A stretch of 64,000 nt of DNA from positions 45,428 through 109,427 of the forward strand of contig NZ_NUPZ01000010.1 of the NCBI RefSeq assembly GCF_002584985.1, read 5' to 3'. The notes below the pieces were generated by a model, which ran no database searches, was not told the origin of the DNA, and saw only the letters and a program-made list of their open reading frames with translations. The position numbers and the translations under genes are program-made. This document shows positions 26,489 through 39,031 of this stretch, one piece after another (the first letter of the stretch is position 1; every line of letters starts with the position of its first letter). The DNA is from Bacillus sp. AFS029637 (GTDB lineage: Bacteria; Bacillota; Bacilli; Bacillales; Bacillaceae_G).

Positions 26489-27408
26489 GTAGTTTCTTTT
26501 CTTTGCCATACATTGTTGCATAATAACGCAATAATTGTTAATGAGGCGCCAGCAATTTCAATTTTGTCGACTGTATAACCTCGGAAGATGGAACCGATAA
26601 GAGCAAGTACAGGAACTAAGTTCATAAATAATATGCCGTTAATTGCTGAAATATAGCGATTTCCTGTGTTCCAGCAAAATACAGCGATAACGCCTGCAAT
26701 AATCGACATGTAAAAGAGTTCAAAACGAACGCTTACGATTGTACGTAGTGACGGTACAGTAATTACGTTTGTATATGTTAATACAGTGACAATAAAAACG
26801 AGTGAAATCGAGCCGAATAAACAAGTTAATGTCGTATATCGAAGTGGTGACCAAGACGGGAATTGTGCACCACCGTTCGTGTAAATGACCCAACAAGTAA
26901 CGCCGCATAACATGAGTATATTCGTGGAGAAGTGACTTGCTGCTCCAAATAATAAGTGAATATTTCCTTTCGAAATGACAAGCATAACACCGAATAGTGC
27001 AACGAACATACAAAGAAATGTGTAGTTTTGTGGGCGCTTGTTTTTTATTATCCACTGTAATAATAAGGCGATGAGTGGCATAAGAGATTGAATCATCGCC
27101 GCATGGATTGCTCCAGCAGGCCCAGCAAGTTGTTGACCATAAAAAACGAGAAAACCGTATCCTGCGAAACCGACTGTTCCATAAAAGAATAACGAAAGTG
27201 TTCGTTTTTCTAAGCGGAGTGAATGTTTTCCTTCAGCGATTAAGAGAAGTATAAGGAAAATAATAGCTGCTGATCCATATCGGATAGTGGTGAAGAAGAA
27301 CGGATCTATAAATTGCAAAGCATTCGCCATTACGGGAAACATAAATCCCCAAGCGATTACAGCGAGTAAGCATAGGGTGGATCCGAGTAGCATTTGTTTT
27401 TTGTTCAA
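26464..27408 (-). CDS. EamA/DMT-family transporter
   Basis: A 314-residue membrane protein with ten predicted helices in two repeated halves, the first starting LLGSTLCLLAVIAWGFMFPV and the second around CGVTCWVIYTNGG, as in drug/metabolite transporters (exporters of amino acids or metabolites). TTG 27408 has GGGGAAAG upstream; ATG 27396 is the alternative. It is divergent from a LysR regulator with 124 bases between, a frequent regulator-target layout. The substrate is unknown. Confidence 0.87.
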   Translation of the reverse strand: MNKKQMLLGSTLCLLAVIAWGFMFPVMANALQFIDPFFFTTIRYGSAAIIFLILLLIAEGKHSLRLEKRTLSLFFYGTVGFAGYGFLVFYGQQLAGPAGAIHAAMIQSLMPLIALLLQWIIKNKRPQNYTFLCMFVALFGVMLVISKGNIHLLFGAASHFSTNILMLCGVTCWVIYTNGGAQFPSWSPLRYTTLTCLFGSISLVFIVTVLTYTNVITVPSLRTIVSVRFELFYMSIIAGVIAVFCWNTGNRYISAINGILFMNLVPVLALIGSIFRGYTVDKIEIAGASLTIIALLCNNVWQRKETTKIPTSVH

Positions 27409-27532
27409 GAGTATCTTTCCCCTTTACATTTCGTTATAGTAAGTTGATGAAATAAGTATAAAGATTGATTTCTTCTAAGAGGAAATATCAATTTTTTATA
27501 GCAGTTATAACTTTTTGTTAGAGGTGTGTACG

Positions 27533-28453
27533 ATGGATTTAGAGGCAGTACGATCGTTTATAGAAGTAAAGCATACGCGAAGTTTATCAAAGGCGAGTAA
27601 GCTTTTACATATTTCTCAACCAGCGCTTAGTAAACAAATTCAAAGATTAGAAGCGGATTTAGAGGTTACGTTACTTAAGCGTTCTGCTCAAGGAGTGGAG
27701 TTAACAGAGGCGGGAGAGTTATTTATACAAAGAATGTTACCGATTTTGGAACAAATACATGAAGTGAGAACGAAAATGAAGGGGTATCAAGAGAACCGGA
27801 AACTTTCAATTGGTATATTACCAAGTTTAGCCGAGCATTACATATCAGAGTGTAAAGATATATTAGGTGATGCATTCGAAGTAGAGTGGAAAATCGAGCA
27901 TACGAAAGGATTAAGGGAATTATTTAAAGCGCGGGAGATTGAAGCGATGTTCATTGATTCAGTAGTAGAAGACGCTACGTATATAAAAGAAGTGCGAGAA
28001 GAAAAAATCGTTTGCGCCGTTTCAAATAACCATCCGTACAAAGAGAAGACGGTCATTCAAATGGAAGAGTTGCAAAACGACAAGTTAATTGTATATCCAG
28101 AAATATGTGATGTACGGAAAATGATTATGAACATGTTTCACGATATAGGTGTAAACCCAACTATAGCTGTTGAAACATCTTATGCAGAACCGATGCTTGC
28201 AATGGTAAAAGCTGGTCTTGGTATTACGTTACTTCCAGAAATGGCGGTAGAGCAAGCGGTAAGGCAAGGGAATGTACATGTGATTTCTGTTGAACCCCCA
28301 CTCATGCGCAAAATTTATTTCATATCACATAGGGAAGAAGGCTCTTTATCTCGCTATTTGCCGGGCAGTAAGACCCCACCTCAAAATTCAGCGAAAGCAA
28401 AGAAGTTAGGTGGGGGTCGGGCTGCCCGTAAAAGCCCGATTGGTGAGGGCTGA
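27533..28453 (+). CDS. LysR-family transcriptional regulator with a repeat-derived C-terminus
   Basis: A 306-residue LysR regulator: N-terminal winged HTH (LEAVRSFIEVKHTRSLSKAS KLLHISQPALSKQI), then a two-lobed effector domain (from about residue 88). From about residue 275 the frame enters a dispersed GC-rich repeat (28357-28498) and encodes LPGSKTPPQNSAKAKKLGGG and RAARKSPIGEG, unlike any LysR end, so the native C-terminus of roughly 15-25 residues has been replaced. Core residues are intact and the protein may work. Probably controls the divergent EamA transporter gene. Confidence 0.85.
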   Translation: MDLEAVRSFIEVKHTRSLSKASKLLHISQPALSKQIQRLEADLEVTLLKRSAQGVELTEAGELFIQRMLPILEQIHEVRTKMKGYQENRKLSIGILPSLAEHYISECKDILGDAFEVEWKIEHTKGLRELFKAREIEAMFIDSVVEDATYIKEVREEKIVCAVSNNHPYKEKTVIQMEELQNDKLIVYPEICDVRKMIMNMFHDIGVNPTIAVETSYAEPMLAMVKAGLGITLLPEMAVEQAVRQGNVHVISVEPPLMRKIYFISHREEGSLSRYLPGSKTPPQNSAKAKKLGGGRAARKSPIGEG

Positions 28454-28498
28454 TAATTAGTGGGGGGCCCCCCACACACTGATTAAAGTTTCACTTTA
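28357..28498 (+). repeat. Dispersed GC-rich structured repeat (bcr-like), copy A
   Basis: A GC-rich block in AT-rich DNA made of consecutive inverted segments: GGGCAG/CTGCCC enclosing GACCCCACCT/AGGTGGGGGTC with a GCGAAAGC tetraloop-type core; then AGCCC/GGGCT; then a perfect GTGGGGGGCCCCCCAC palindrome (28460-28475). It ends GTTTCACTTTA. A diverged copy lies inverted at 30526-30598. It resembles the B. cereus-group dispersed repeats known as bcr elements, though I cannot match it to a numbered family. Confidence 0.75.
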
Positions 28499-28648
28499 TG
28501 GCATTCATTTGATGATAAGAGGTAATGCAAACGTAATATTGAAAAAGATTACGTCTGCATTGAAAGAAACATGAAATTTTAAAAAAAACTAGGTCAAAAA
28601 CACGCCATTACATGGTATGATTAGTACATTGTTAGTTGTTAAATATAG

Positions 28649-30460
<1,812 letters not shown>

Positions 30461-30525
30461 GTGTAATTTTAAGGGCGATGTTGCTATAATGAATAGCGGA
30501 ATACAGTAAGGTTGTTCGTTTGAAA

Positions 30526-30598
30526 AGAAAGTGAAATTATAATGAGTAGGGGCATCCCACTAATTATTAGCCTTCATCAATCGAGATAAAACGGAACC
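30526..30598 (-). repeat. Dispersed repeat, copy B (inverted and diverged)
   Basis: Read on the minus strand this stretch gives CTCGATTGATGAAGGC then TAATAATTAGTGGGATGCCC and ATAATTTCACTTT, which aligns with the 3' part of copy A (CCCGATTGGTGAGGGC, TGATAATTAGTGGGGGGCCC, AAAGTTTCACTTT). The 5' hairpin part of copy A is absent or unrecognisable. It lies in the 232-base gap between ezrA and nifZ. Confidence 0.65.
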
Positions 30599-30674
30599 TT
30601 TGAGTAGTCTTAGCGTAATTACACGTATTTGTGATATGATTATATGATGTGATAGCGCTGAAAGGGGAAGAACG

Positions 30675-31817
30675 ATGATCTATTTTGATAATAGTGCGAC
30701 GACGAAGCCATATCCAGAAGCCCTTCAATCGTACGTAACGGTTGCTGGAAAATATTTTGGAAATCCTTCTTCTATTCATTCGCTAGGAGGAGAGGCAGAG
30801 CGTCTATTAACACAATCAAGAACAATTGCAGCGCAGCTCCTTCACGTTAAACCTTCTGAAATTATTTTCACATCAGGTGGAACGGAAGGGAATAACCTTG
30901 CGATTAAAGGGATTGCGATGAGGAATCGTTCGCGCGGCAAACATATCATTACAACGAATATTGAACACGCGTCTGTGTTTGAAGCATATAAGCAATTAGA
31001 AGAGCTTGGGTTTGATGTAACATATTTACCGGTTAACGAGCATGGTGTTGTATCGGTAGAAGATGTAAAACGAGCGCTTCGTGAAGATACGATTCTTGTG
31101 TCAATTATTCATGTGAACAACGAGACTGGAGCAATTCAGCCTGTTGCTGAAATTGGAACGTTATTATCGAATTATCCGAAAATAAGATTCCATGTGGACC
31201 ATGTACAAGGGATAGGAAAAGTAACACTTGATTTATACGCTTCTCATATTGATCTTTGTTCAATATCTGGGCATAAATTTCATAGCGTAAAGGGAACAGG
31301 ACTTCTTTACGTACGTGATGGCGTAAGATTAGATCCAATCTTATCAGGTGGTCAACAAGAGCTTAAGTATCGCTCCGGTACAGAGAACTTACCGGGCATT
31401 GTAGCGATGGTGAAAGCACTTCGCATGACGATGGAACAAGTGAAAGAAAAGATAGCTCATTTGCAAAGTTTACAAACAGAGCTTGTACGTTTCTTTAAAG
31501 AGATGGAAGATGTAACGATTAATACGTCGCTTGCATATGCAGCACCGCACATTTTAAATGTATCATTTGTTGGTTTAAAACCGGAAGTGGTCGTTCATGC
31601 TTTAGAAGAACACGGTGTTTATGTATCGACAAAGTCTGCTTGTTCTTCAAAAGCAAATGAAGTGAGCAGAGTGTTAGTGTCAATGGGCGTACCGCATGCC
31701 GCAGCTGCAAGCGCTATTCGTATTAGTTTGGCACCAGAAAACACGATGGAAGAAGTAAAACAATTTGAAGGTATTGTAAAAGAGACAATGCCAAAATTAT
31801 ATGAAGTGATGAGGTAA
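30675..31817 (+). CDS. nifZ: Cysteine desulfurase (NifS/IscS type) paired with thiI
   Basis: PLP enzyme releasing sulfur from cysteine onto an active-site Cys persulfide. The 380-residue protein starts MIYFDNSATTKPYPEAL, has the PLP lysine in SGHKFHSVKGTG and the catalytic Cys in STKSACSSKANEVS. It stands six bases before thiI, the same pairing as B. subtilis nifZ-thiI, where it supplies sulfur for 4-thiouridine in tRNA. GAAAGGGG precedes ATG 30675. Confidence 0.93.
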   Translation: MIYFDNSATTKPYPEALQSYVTVAGKYFGNPSSIHSLGGEAERLLTQSRTIAAQLLHVKPSEIIFTSGGTEGNNLAIKGIAMRNRSRGKHIITTNIEHASVFEAYKQLEELGFDVTYLPVNEHGVVSVEDVKRALREDTILVSIIHVNNETGAIQPVAEIGTLLSNYPKIRFHVDHVQGIGKVTLDLYASHIDLCSISGHKFHSVKGTGLLYVRDGVRLDPILSGGQQELKYRSGTENLPGIVAMVKALRMTMEQVKEKIAHLQSLQTELVRFFKEMEDVTINTSLAYAAPHILNVSFVGLKPEVVVHALEEHGVYVSTKSACSSKANEVSRVLVSMGVPHAAAASAIRISLAPENTMEEVKQFEGIVKETMPKLYEVMR

Positions 31818-33038
<1,221 letters not shown>

Positions 33039-33118
33039 AACCATAAATTACCATATCTAAAATATGTATGAAGTCATGTTGTTTATCACACTCTATACTC
33101 ACAAGGAGGTGATACAAC

Positions 33119-33313
33119 ATGGCAAACAACAATAAATTAGCAGTATCTGGTGCTCAAGCAGCATTAGATCAAATGAAATACGAAATCGCTCAAGAGTTTG
33201 GTGTTCAACTTGGAGCTGATGCAACATCTCGCGCTAACGGTTCTGTTGGTGGCGAAATTACTAAACGTCTAGTTTCACTAGCTGAGCAACAATTAGGCGG
33301 TTTCCAAAAATAA
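33119..33313 (+). CDS. Alpha/beta-type small acid-soluble spore protein
   Basis: DNA-binding protein that saturates forespore DNA and protects it from UV and heat. The 64-residue protein has the family helix-turn-helix pair ([20 protein letters not shown] and [20 protein letters not shown]) and the spore protease GPR cleavage site around [19 protein letters not shown] is a very strong ribosome site. A forespore sigma-G promoter is expected but I could not place it with confidence. Located after thiI as sspA is in B. subtilis. Confidence 0.95.
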   Translation: MANNNKLAVSGAQAALDQMKYEIAQEFGVQLGADATSRANGSVGGEITKRLVSLAEQQLGGFQK

Positions 33314-33330
33314 TCCCATATATGATGGCT

Positions 33331-33364
33331 TAGAAAGAGCGGGTTCTCCCGCTCTTTCTTTTTG
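33331..33364 (+). terminator. Terminator of the SASP gene
   Basis: AGAAAGAGCGGG/CCCGCTCTTTCT with a four-base loop and T-run. Confidence 0.92.
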
Positions 33365-33489
33365 TCGTTTGCATCGTTATACATTTAATTCGACATAGAC
33401 GTAAAAAATTTGTCAAAAGAAGAGGGTTCAAAATTGACTGAAAATTCTTTATTATATAAGGGAGGCATAGAAATAAAGGAGGGAATTTT

Positions 33490-35076
33490 ATGAAGAGAGA
33501 GGAATTATTGGCGCCACCGTCTTATAACTTAGTTTCTGAAATAGAGAAATATACAGGTGATAAAGAGAAGCTTGCTTTAATTTGGCAAGATGATAAAGGG
33601 AATAGACAAGAAGTTACATATTGTGAATTAATGCAAGGTGCGAATAAAATTGGAAACGCTTTTATAAAAAGTGGCTTGCAAAAAGGGGACAAGCTTCTCA
33701 TTATGATGCCGCGCTTAGTTGAAGCGTACATGACGTATATTGCTGCGATTAAAGCGGGATTTGTCGTAATTCCGAGTTCAGAAATGTTACGCAAAAAAGA
33801 TATCGAATATCGCATTGGACATGGGGAAGTAAAAGCGATTGTAAGTTATGAACCGTACATTGGACAATTTGATGACATAGAGGCGATGGAATCTCTTCAA
33901 AAATTCGTCCTGAGCGAGCGGTCAGTAGATGGCTGGATGAATTTAAAAACAGCATTAGAAACAGAAAGCGACAAGCTAGAAATGGCGAAGACAGATAAAG
34001 AAGACATGGTCTTTTTATCTTACACGTCAGGAACGACAGGAAACCCAAAAGGTGTCGTTCATACACATGCGTGGGCATACGCTCATTTACGTACGAGCGC
34101 CCCAAATTGGCTCGGAATTGAAGAGAATGATGTTGTATGGGCAACAGCTAGTCCAGGCTGGCAAAAGTGGATTTGGAGCCCGTTTCTAGCAACTCTTGGA
34201 TCAGGGGCAACGGGATTTGTATATCATGGTAAATTTGAACCGAAAACGTATTTAAATTTATTAGATGATAATAAAGTGAATGTGCTTTGTTGTACGCCAA
34301 CTGAGTATAGATTAATGGCCAAGGTAGAAAACTTAAATACGTACAACTTAGAAGCGTTACATAGCGCTGTATCAGCAGGTGAGCCGTTAAATAGAGAAGT
34401 CATTGAAACGTTCCAAAAGCATTTCGATATTACAGTCAGAGATGGCTATGGACAAACGGAAAACACATTACTAGTAGGGACAATGAAAGGGATGGACATT
34501 AGACCAGGATCAATGGGAAAACCTACGCCAGGCAATCATGTTGATATCGTAAATGAAGAAGGAGTTCCTGTACAACTTGGAGAAGTTGGTGACATCGCTG
34601 TTCACATTGAAACACCAGCCCTCTTTAAACAGTACTATAAAGACGATGAGCGCACAGCGATGCAATTCCGTGGTGATTATTATATTACCGGTGACAAAGC
34701 GAAGAAAGATGAAGATGGCTATTTCTGGTTTGAAGGACGCGGAGATGATATTATTATTAGCTCCGGTTATACAATTGGACCGTTCGAAGTCGAAGATGCA
34801 CTTGTAAAACATCCATACGTAAGAGAATGTGCGGTTGTTGCAAGTCCAGATGAAATTCGCGGAAGTGTCGTGAAGGCATTTATCGTATTAAGAGAGAATA
34901 TAGAAAAGAACGAAGAAACGTTGATTCCAGTACTGCAACAACACGTCAAAGAACTTACTGCACCATATAAATACCCTCGCAAAATTGAATTTGTAGATGA
35001 ACTACCAAAAACAATTTCTGGAAAAATCCGCCGCATTGAGCTGAGAAACCAAGAGATGGAGATTCCTTCAAAATAA
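33490..35076 (+). CDS. mbcS: Acyl-CoA synthetase (MbcS/YtcI type)
   Basis: ANL-family ligase that activates a short or branched-chain acid with CoA. The 528-residue protein has the P-loop YTSGTTGNPKGVVH, the DGYGQTENTLLVG adenylate motif, WFEGRGDDIIISSGYTIGP, and the C-terminal PKTISGKIRRIEL lysine motif. It resembles AcsA of this window but differs in the substrate pocket. Position next to the SASP gene and ytcJ matches B. subtilis ytcI. GGAGGG precedes ATG 33490. Confidence 0.87.
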   Translation: MKREELLAPPSYNLVSEIEKYTGDKEKLALIWQDDKGNRQEVTYCELMQGANKIGNAFIKSGLQKGDKLLIMMPRLVEAYMTYIAAIKAGFVVIPSSEMLRKKDIEYRIGHGEVKAIVSYEPYIGQFDDIEAMESLQKFVLSERSVDGWMNLKTALETESDKLEMAKTDKEDMVFLSYTSGTTGNPKGVVHTHAWAYAHLRTSAPNWLGIEENDVVWATASPGWQKWIWSPFLATLGSGATGFVYHGKFEPKTYLNLLDDNKVNVLCCTPTEYRLMAKVENLNTYNLEALHSAVSAGEPLNREVIETFQKHFDITVRDGYGQTENTLLVGTMKGMDIRPGSMGKPTPGNHVDIVNEEGVPVQLGEVGDIAVHIETPALFKQYYKDDERTAMQFRGDYYITGDKAKKDEDGYFWFEGRGDDIIISSGYTIGPFEVEDALVKHPYVRECAVVASPDEIRGSVVKAFIVLRENIEKNEETLIPVLQQHVKELTAPYKYPRKIEFVDELPKTISGKIRRIELRNQEMEIPSK

Positions 35077-35180
35077 TTTCGAAAATAGTGAAGGAAATAG
35101 TTGAATGAAATGTAAAACGTATGATATTATAAAAACGAACATTAGTTCGATTTTATAAATTTTAAAAAAGAGGTGTCCGT

Positions 35181-35612
35181 ATGATTTTAGGTATTAATCC
35201 TTACTTAGTTTTAGATGGTAGTGGGCAAGAAGCTGTTCAGTTTTACAAAGAGGCGTTAGATGCAAAAGTAGAAGTCATGCAAACGTTTGGTGACATGCCT
35301 GAAAATCCAGAATACCCGATTCCAGCTGAAGCGAAAGAGCGCGTTTTACACGCTACTTTAAAAGTTGGCAATACGGAACTGATGATTTCTGATACATTCC
35401 CAGGTAAAGGGCATGCGATCGGATCTCAAGTGACAATCGCAATTCAAATTAGTAACGCGGAAAAAGCGAAAGAAGTATTTGATAAGTTACAAGAAGGTGG
35501 CGAGGTTATTATGCCACTTCAAGAAACATTCTGGAGCCCAGCATACGGACAAGTGAAAGATAAATTTAATATTGAATGGCAAGTTACAACGTCTACTACT
35601 GAGCAAAAGTAA
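35181..35612 (+). CDS. VOC-superfamily (PhnB-like) protein
   Basis: A 143-residue glyoxalase/bleomycin-resistance fold protein of the PhnB-like type: opening INPYLVLDGSGQEAVQFYKE, centre VLHATLKVGNTELMISDTFP, end FWSPAYGQVKDKFNIEWQV. Members bind metal or small ligands; the activity is unknown. AAGAGGTG precedes ATG 35181. Monocistronic and followed by a terminator. Confidence 0.85.
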   Translation: MILGINPYLVLDGSGQEAVQFYKEALDAKVEVMQTFGDMPENPEYPIPAEAKERVLHATLKVGNTELMISDTFPGKGHAIGSQVTIAIQISNAEKAKEVFDKLQEGGEVIMPLQETFWSPAYGQVKDKFNIEWQVTTSTTEQK

Positions 35613-35618
35613 TTTTTA

Positions 35619-35652
35619 GAAAAGCACCATGTTTTGAAATGGTGCTTTTTTC
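35619..35652 (+). terminator. Terminator of the VOC gene
   Basis: AAAGCACCAT/ATGGTGCTTT stem with an eight-base loop and T-run. Confidence 0.88.
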
Positions 35653-35683
35653 TATACAATAAAAAATAAAGGAGATGGGATAT

Positions 35684-37252
35684 ATGGGAGAAATTTGGTA
35701 CGGCGGCACCATTTACACAATGAGAGAAAAAAACGAAAAAGTAGATGCGATTTACGTTGAAAACGGTATGATTGTTGATGTCGGGAGTAAAGAAGAGTTA
35801 GAAAACCGATATTCAGAAGTGAAGTTATACGACTTAAGAGGAAAAACGATGATTCCAGGTCTCGTCGATAGTCATATGCATCTTATTGGTCATGGGGAGA
35901 GGCTACTTCGTCTAGACCTATCAAGTTGTACATCTTATAGCGAAGTGCTTACTCTTGTTCAAAAGCGAGTAGAAGAAGCGCCAAAAGGGTCTTGGGTTAT
36001 TGGAGAAGGATGGAATGAAAATAATTTTACAGATACAAAGAACGTTCATGCATGTGATTTAGATGCAATTTCAAAAGAGCATCCCATTTTATTAAAGCGC
36101 GTTTGTCGCCATGTGACATGGGTGAATTCATACATATTGCAAGAAGCGAACATAACAGCAGAGACGCAAGAACCAAAAGGCGGAAAAATTGGCCGAGATT
36201 CATCAAATAAGTTAACAGGACTTTTATATGAACAAGGGCAAGAATTAATTAAACATGTGCAACCTGAAATTGATGAAGCTTATTTACGAAGAGCTCTGCA
36301 AACAGCGATTAAAGACTGTTGGCAATATGGACTTACCGGCGGGCATACGGAAGATTTAAATTATTATGGTGGTTTTAGAAAAACATATAATGCGTTTTCT
36401 CATGTCATAAAAGAAATGCCATTTAAAGCGCACTTACTCGTTCACCATGAAGTAGCGAATGAACGAAAAGAATATGAAAATGAGCACTATATTGAATTTG
36501 GTGCGATGAAAATTTTTTCGGATGGATCTTTTGGCGGAAGAACAGCTTTATTAAGTGAACCGTATGAAGATGAGAAGGGAACGAATGGCGTTGCAATTTT
36601 TTCACGTGAAGAGCTTGCGGAGCTAGTGAAAAAAGCACGAGATTTACATATGCCAGTTGCTATTCATACAATTGGTGATTTATCACTTGAATACGTCATT
36701 GATGCACTCGAATTACATCCGCCAGCAAAAGGATTACGTGACCGCATTATTCATTGTCAGCTTGCTCGTGAAGAGTTGATTGAACGAATGAAACATTTGC
36801 CGGCTATTATCGATATTCAGCCTGTCTTTGTGTCATCAGATTTCCCGTCAGTGATTGAAAAGTTAGGAAAGCATCGTCTTCGTTATGCGTACGCTTGGAA
36901 GACGCTACTAGAAGCGGGATTGCACTGTAACGGTGGCTCTGATGCACCAATTGAACAAGTAAACCCCTTCTTAGGTATATACAGCGCTGTTACACGTAGA
37001 AGTTTTATTGATGGTGTATGTTATATGCCAGAAGAAAGACTAACAGTGTATGAGGCTATTTCTTTATTTACAGCAGGAAGTGCCTATGCAATCGGAAAAG
37101 AAGCAAAGCGGGGGCAAATTATAACAGGATATGAAGCGGACTTTACAATATTAGACCGTGACATATTTGAAATCGAGGCAGAAGAAATAAAAGAGGTACA
37201 AGCAGAAATGACCGTCATTGATGGGGAGATTGTGTATAGAAAAGATGCGTGA
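35684..37252 (+). CDS. ytcJ: Amidohydrolase family protein YtcJ
   Basis: A 522-residue metal-dependent amidohydrolase: metal ligands in VDSHMHLIGHGER, a long YtcJ-type insertion, a later HHEVA and IHTIGDLSLEYV histidine set, and the final Asp region NGGSDAPIEQVNP. The ATG at 35684 is favoured by AAGGAGATGGG upstream; an in-frame ATG three codons earlier lies within that site. Substrate unknown. Same neighbour order as in B. subtilis. Confidence 0.88.
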   Translation: MGEIWYGGTIYTMREKNEKVDAIYVENGMIVDVGSKEELENRYSEVKLYDLRGKTMIPGLVDSHMHLIGHGERLLRLDLSSCTSYSEVLTLVQKRVEEAPKGSWVIGEGWNENNFTDTKNVHACDLDAISKEHPILLKRVCRHVTWVNSYILQEANITAETQEPKGGKIGRDSSNKLTGLLYEQGQELIKHVQPEIDEAYLRRALQTAIKDCWQYGLTGGHTEDLNYYGGFRKTYNAFSHVIKEMPFKAHLLVHHEVANERKEYENEHYIEFGAMKIFSDGSFGGRTALLSEPYEDEKGTNGVAIFSREELAELVKKARDLHMPVAIHTIGDLSLEYVIDALELHPPAKGLRDRIIHCQLAREELIERMKHLPAIIDIQPVFVSSDFPSVIEKLGKHRLRYAYAWKTLLEAGLHCNGGSDAPIEQVNPFLGIYSAVTRRSFIDGVCYMPEERLTVYEAISLFTAGSAYAIGKEAKRGQIITGYEADFTILDRDIFEIEAEEIKEVQAEMTVIDGEIVYRKDA

Positions 37253-37334
37253 AAATATATCGACTTATCGATGGAAAATGAAAAGAATAGCTATCGAATA
37301 ATAGAGGCTGCGACCCGCGTCAATCCAGGTAAAT

Positions 37335-37368
37335 AAAAAAACCGACAAATTATAATTTGTCGGTTTTT
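37335..37368. terminator. Bidirectional terminator between ytcJ and NAD kinase
   Basis: AAAAACCGACAAATTA/TAATTTGTCGGTTTTT, a perfect 16-base stem. Confidence 0.92.
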
Positions 37369-37372
37369 AATA

Positions 37373-38176
37373 TTATAAAAACGTTCTCTGTACTTTTTCC
37401 CAGAAAGAATTATTTTTTAATTTAACTGTTTTAATTTGTTTATCACTTAAGCGTACAACAGCTTTTTCCACTTGTTTAATGCTAAGCGCTTCGTTATCCA
37501 TGCCGATAACAGGATAATCATTACCGTCTGGTCTTAGTTTTAAAGTTAATGTACGTTCGTGATTTAAAATGAACGGTGAACCAAGTGTACGGTATGTGTT
37601 GTTATTTAAAGATGCTAGTTCACTTACTTGGAAACACGGGATAAGTGGGTCGACAACTGCGCCGCGTAATGATTTATTGTAAGCGGTACTGCCTGTTGGT
37701 GTGGAGATAACTAATCCATCACCTCTAAATGTTTCGAAATATAAATCGTCGACGTGCACATCTACAACAAATGTTTTAATGATGCTAGAGCGTAATGAGA
37801 ACTCATTTAAACAATGGAAAGATGTACCGTGATCTACATCTACTTGAATTGTTGGATACTTTCGCACTTCAATTTCGTTCTTTGTAATTTCTTGAAGGGC
37901 TGTATCAACGTGATCAATGTGGAAATCGCAGTAGAACGAAATTTCATCATTCGTAGAAATCCCTGCGTATAAGCAATCTTCTCTAAAACCGGTTTTACGA
38001 ACGGCTTGTAAGAAAGTTCCATCATCTCCAACGCTGACGATAGCGTTTGCATTTTTTGGATGATCTAATATGGTAAATCCATTCTCCTCTAAAATACTAT
38101 AGATTGGTTTCATTTTTTCAACGAGCGTTATTTTGTCATCACCATAAAAGAAAAATAAATTGCGACGATCTGCCAT
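37373..38176 (-). CDS. nadK: NAD kinase
   Basis: Phosphorylates NAD to NADP. The 267-residue protein has the family GGDG-type loop as VGDDGTFLQAV, the NE-type nucleotide motif CLNEFSLRSS, and GDGLVISTPTGSTAYNKSLRG. It starts at 38176 with GGAGGG upstream. It is the second NAD kinase type (B. subtilis YtdI/PpnKB) by position after ytcJ. In B. subtilis sppA and yteJ follow; they are absent here. Confidence 0.94.
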   Translation of the reverse strand: MADRRNLFFFYGDDKITLVEKMKPIYSILEENGFTILDHPKNANAIVSVGDDGTFLQAVRKTGFREDCLYAGISTNDEISFYCDFHIDHVDTALQEITKNEIEVRKYPTIQVDVDHGTSFHCLNEFSLRSSIIKTFVVDVHVDDLYFETFRGDGLVISTPTGSTAYNKSLRGAVVDPLIPCFQVSELASLNNNTYRTLGSPFILNHERTLTLKLRPDGNDYPVIGMDNEALSIKQVEKAVVRLSDKQIKTVKLKNNSFWEKVQRTFL

Positions 38177-38380
38177 TATGTATCCCTCCACTGCAGTTAA
38201 ATTTTCTAGTTTTAGTGCTCCATATCATTAGAATGTATTCTCGATGATATGTTCAAATAATATATTTCGATACAAATTGTCAAAATCCCTTTTTATTTTT
38301 AGAAAAATTTTTATATTCAATTTTATCAAAGGTTGTTTAATGATGAATAAACTTGTCGATAATGGGTACGGAGTGAAAGG

Positions 38381-39019
38381 ATGATACGTATGGAGTGGCT
38401 CGCAAGTGGAATGTTAATTCTTCTCCTATTTATTTTGCTTATACTATTGTCGAAAATATCACTTAAAGTGACATTTTTATATTCTGAAATGGAAAAGCAA
38501 TGTTTGTTTCAAGTGAAAATATGGATGATTCGATATACATTTGATGTATTGGAAAGAATTGAAAAGCAACAGAAGAAGACCGGACAAAAAATAAAAAAAG
38601 CTGAAAAGGACGGTGGGCTAGAAAATAAAATTATGGCCCAACTTGATAGCATGGGGGAACTGATAAAAAGGCTTCAAGAAGTTCATACTATTGTTAAAGA
38701 TTTTCTTAAACGAGTGAAAATCAATGGGTGGAAATGGCACACGCAAATTGGAACAGGCGACGCAGCTAGTACTGGAATTGTCACAGGATATGCATGGGGG
38801 ACAAAAGGAATGGCTGCTGGAGTTGTAGGGCAATATATGCATATTGTCGACGTGCCAGAATTTGAAATTACTCCTGTTTTTCAAGGGAAGGGATTTGCAT
38901 CAAGATGCGAGTTAACAGCATCTTTCCGTATATTCCGTACTGTAAAAATAGCAGTGAAATTACTCATATTTATGAGAAAACAAAAATCTGGTATGACAGA
39001 AGAATCTGTTCAAGCATAG
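38381..39019 (+). CDS. ytfI: DUF2953 membrane-anchored protein YtfI
   Basis: A 212-residue protein with one N-terminal membrane helix (about 5-25) followed by a mostly beta region (VKINGWKWHTQIGTGDAAST; VPEFEITPVFQGKGFASRCE) typical of DUF2953. It precedes ytfJ by 12 bases, forming the conserved ytfIJ pair expressed in sporulation in B. subtilis. ATG 38381 or 38390 may be the start. Confidence 0.85.
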   Translation: MIRMEWLASGMLILLLFILLILLSKISLKVTFLYSEMEKQCLFQVKIWMIRYTFDVLERIEKQQKKTGQKIKKAEKDGGLENKIMAQLDSMGELIKRLQEVHTIVKDFLKRVKINGWKWHTQIGTGDAASTGIVTGYAWGTKGMAAGVVGQYMHIVDVPEFEITPVFQGKGFASRCELTASFRIFRTVKIAVKLLIFMRKQKSGMTEESVQA

Positions 39020-39031
39020 GAGGGATATAGA

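Noticed and set aside
28357-28498. Insertion sequence
   Set aside because: No transposase ORF and no visible target duplication; size and structure fit a small dispersed repeat.
33039-33118. Sigma-G promoter of the SASP gene
   Set aside because: No -35/-10 pair with correct spacing and enough matches could be placed by eye.
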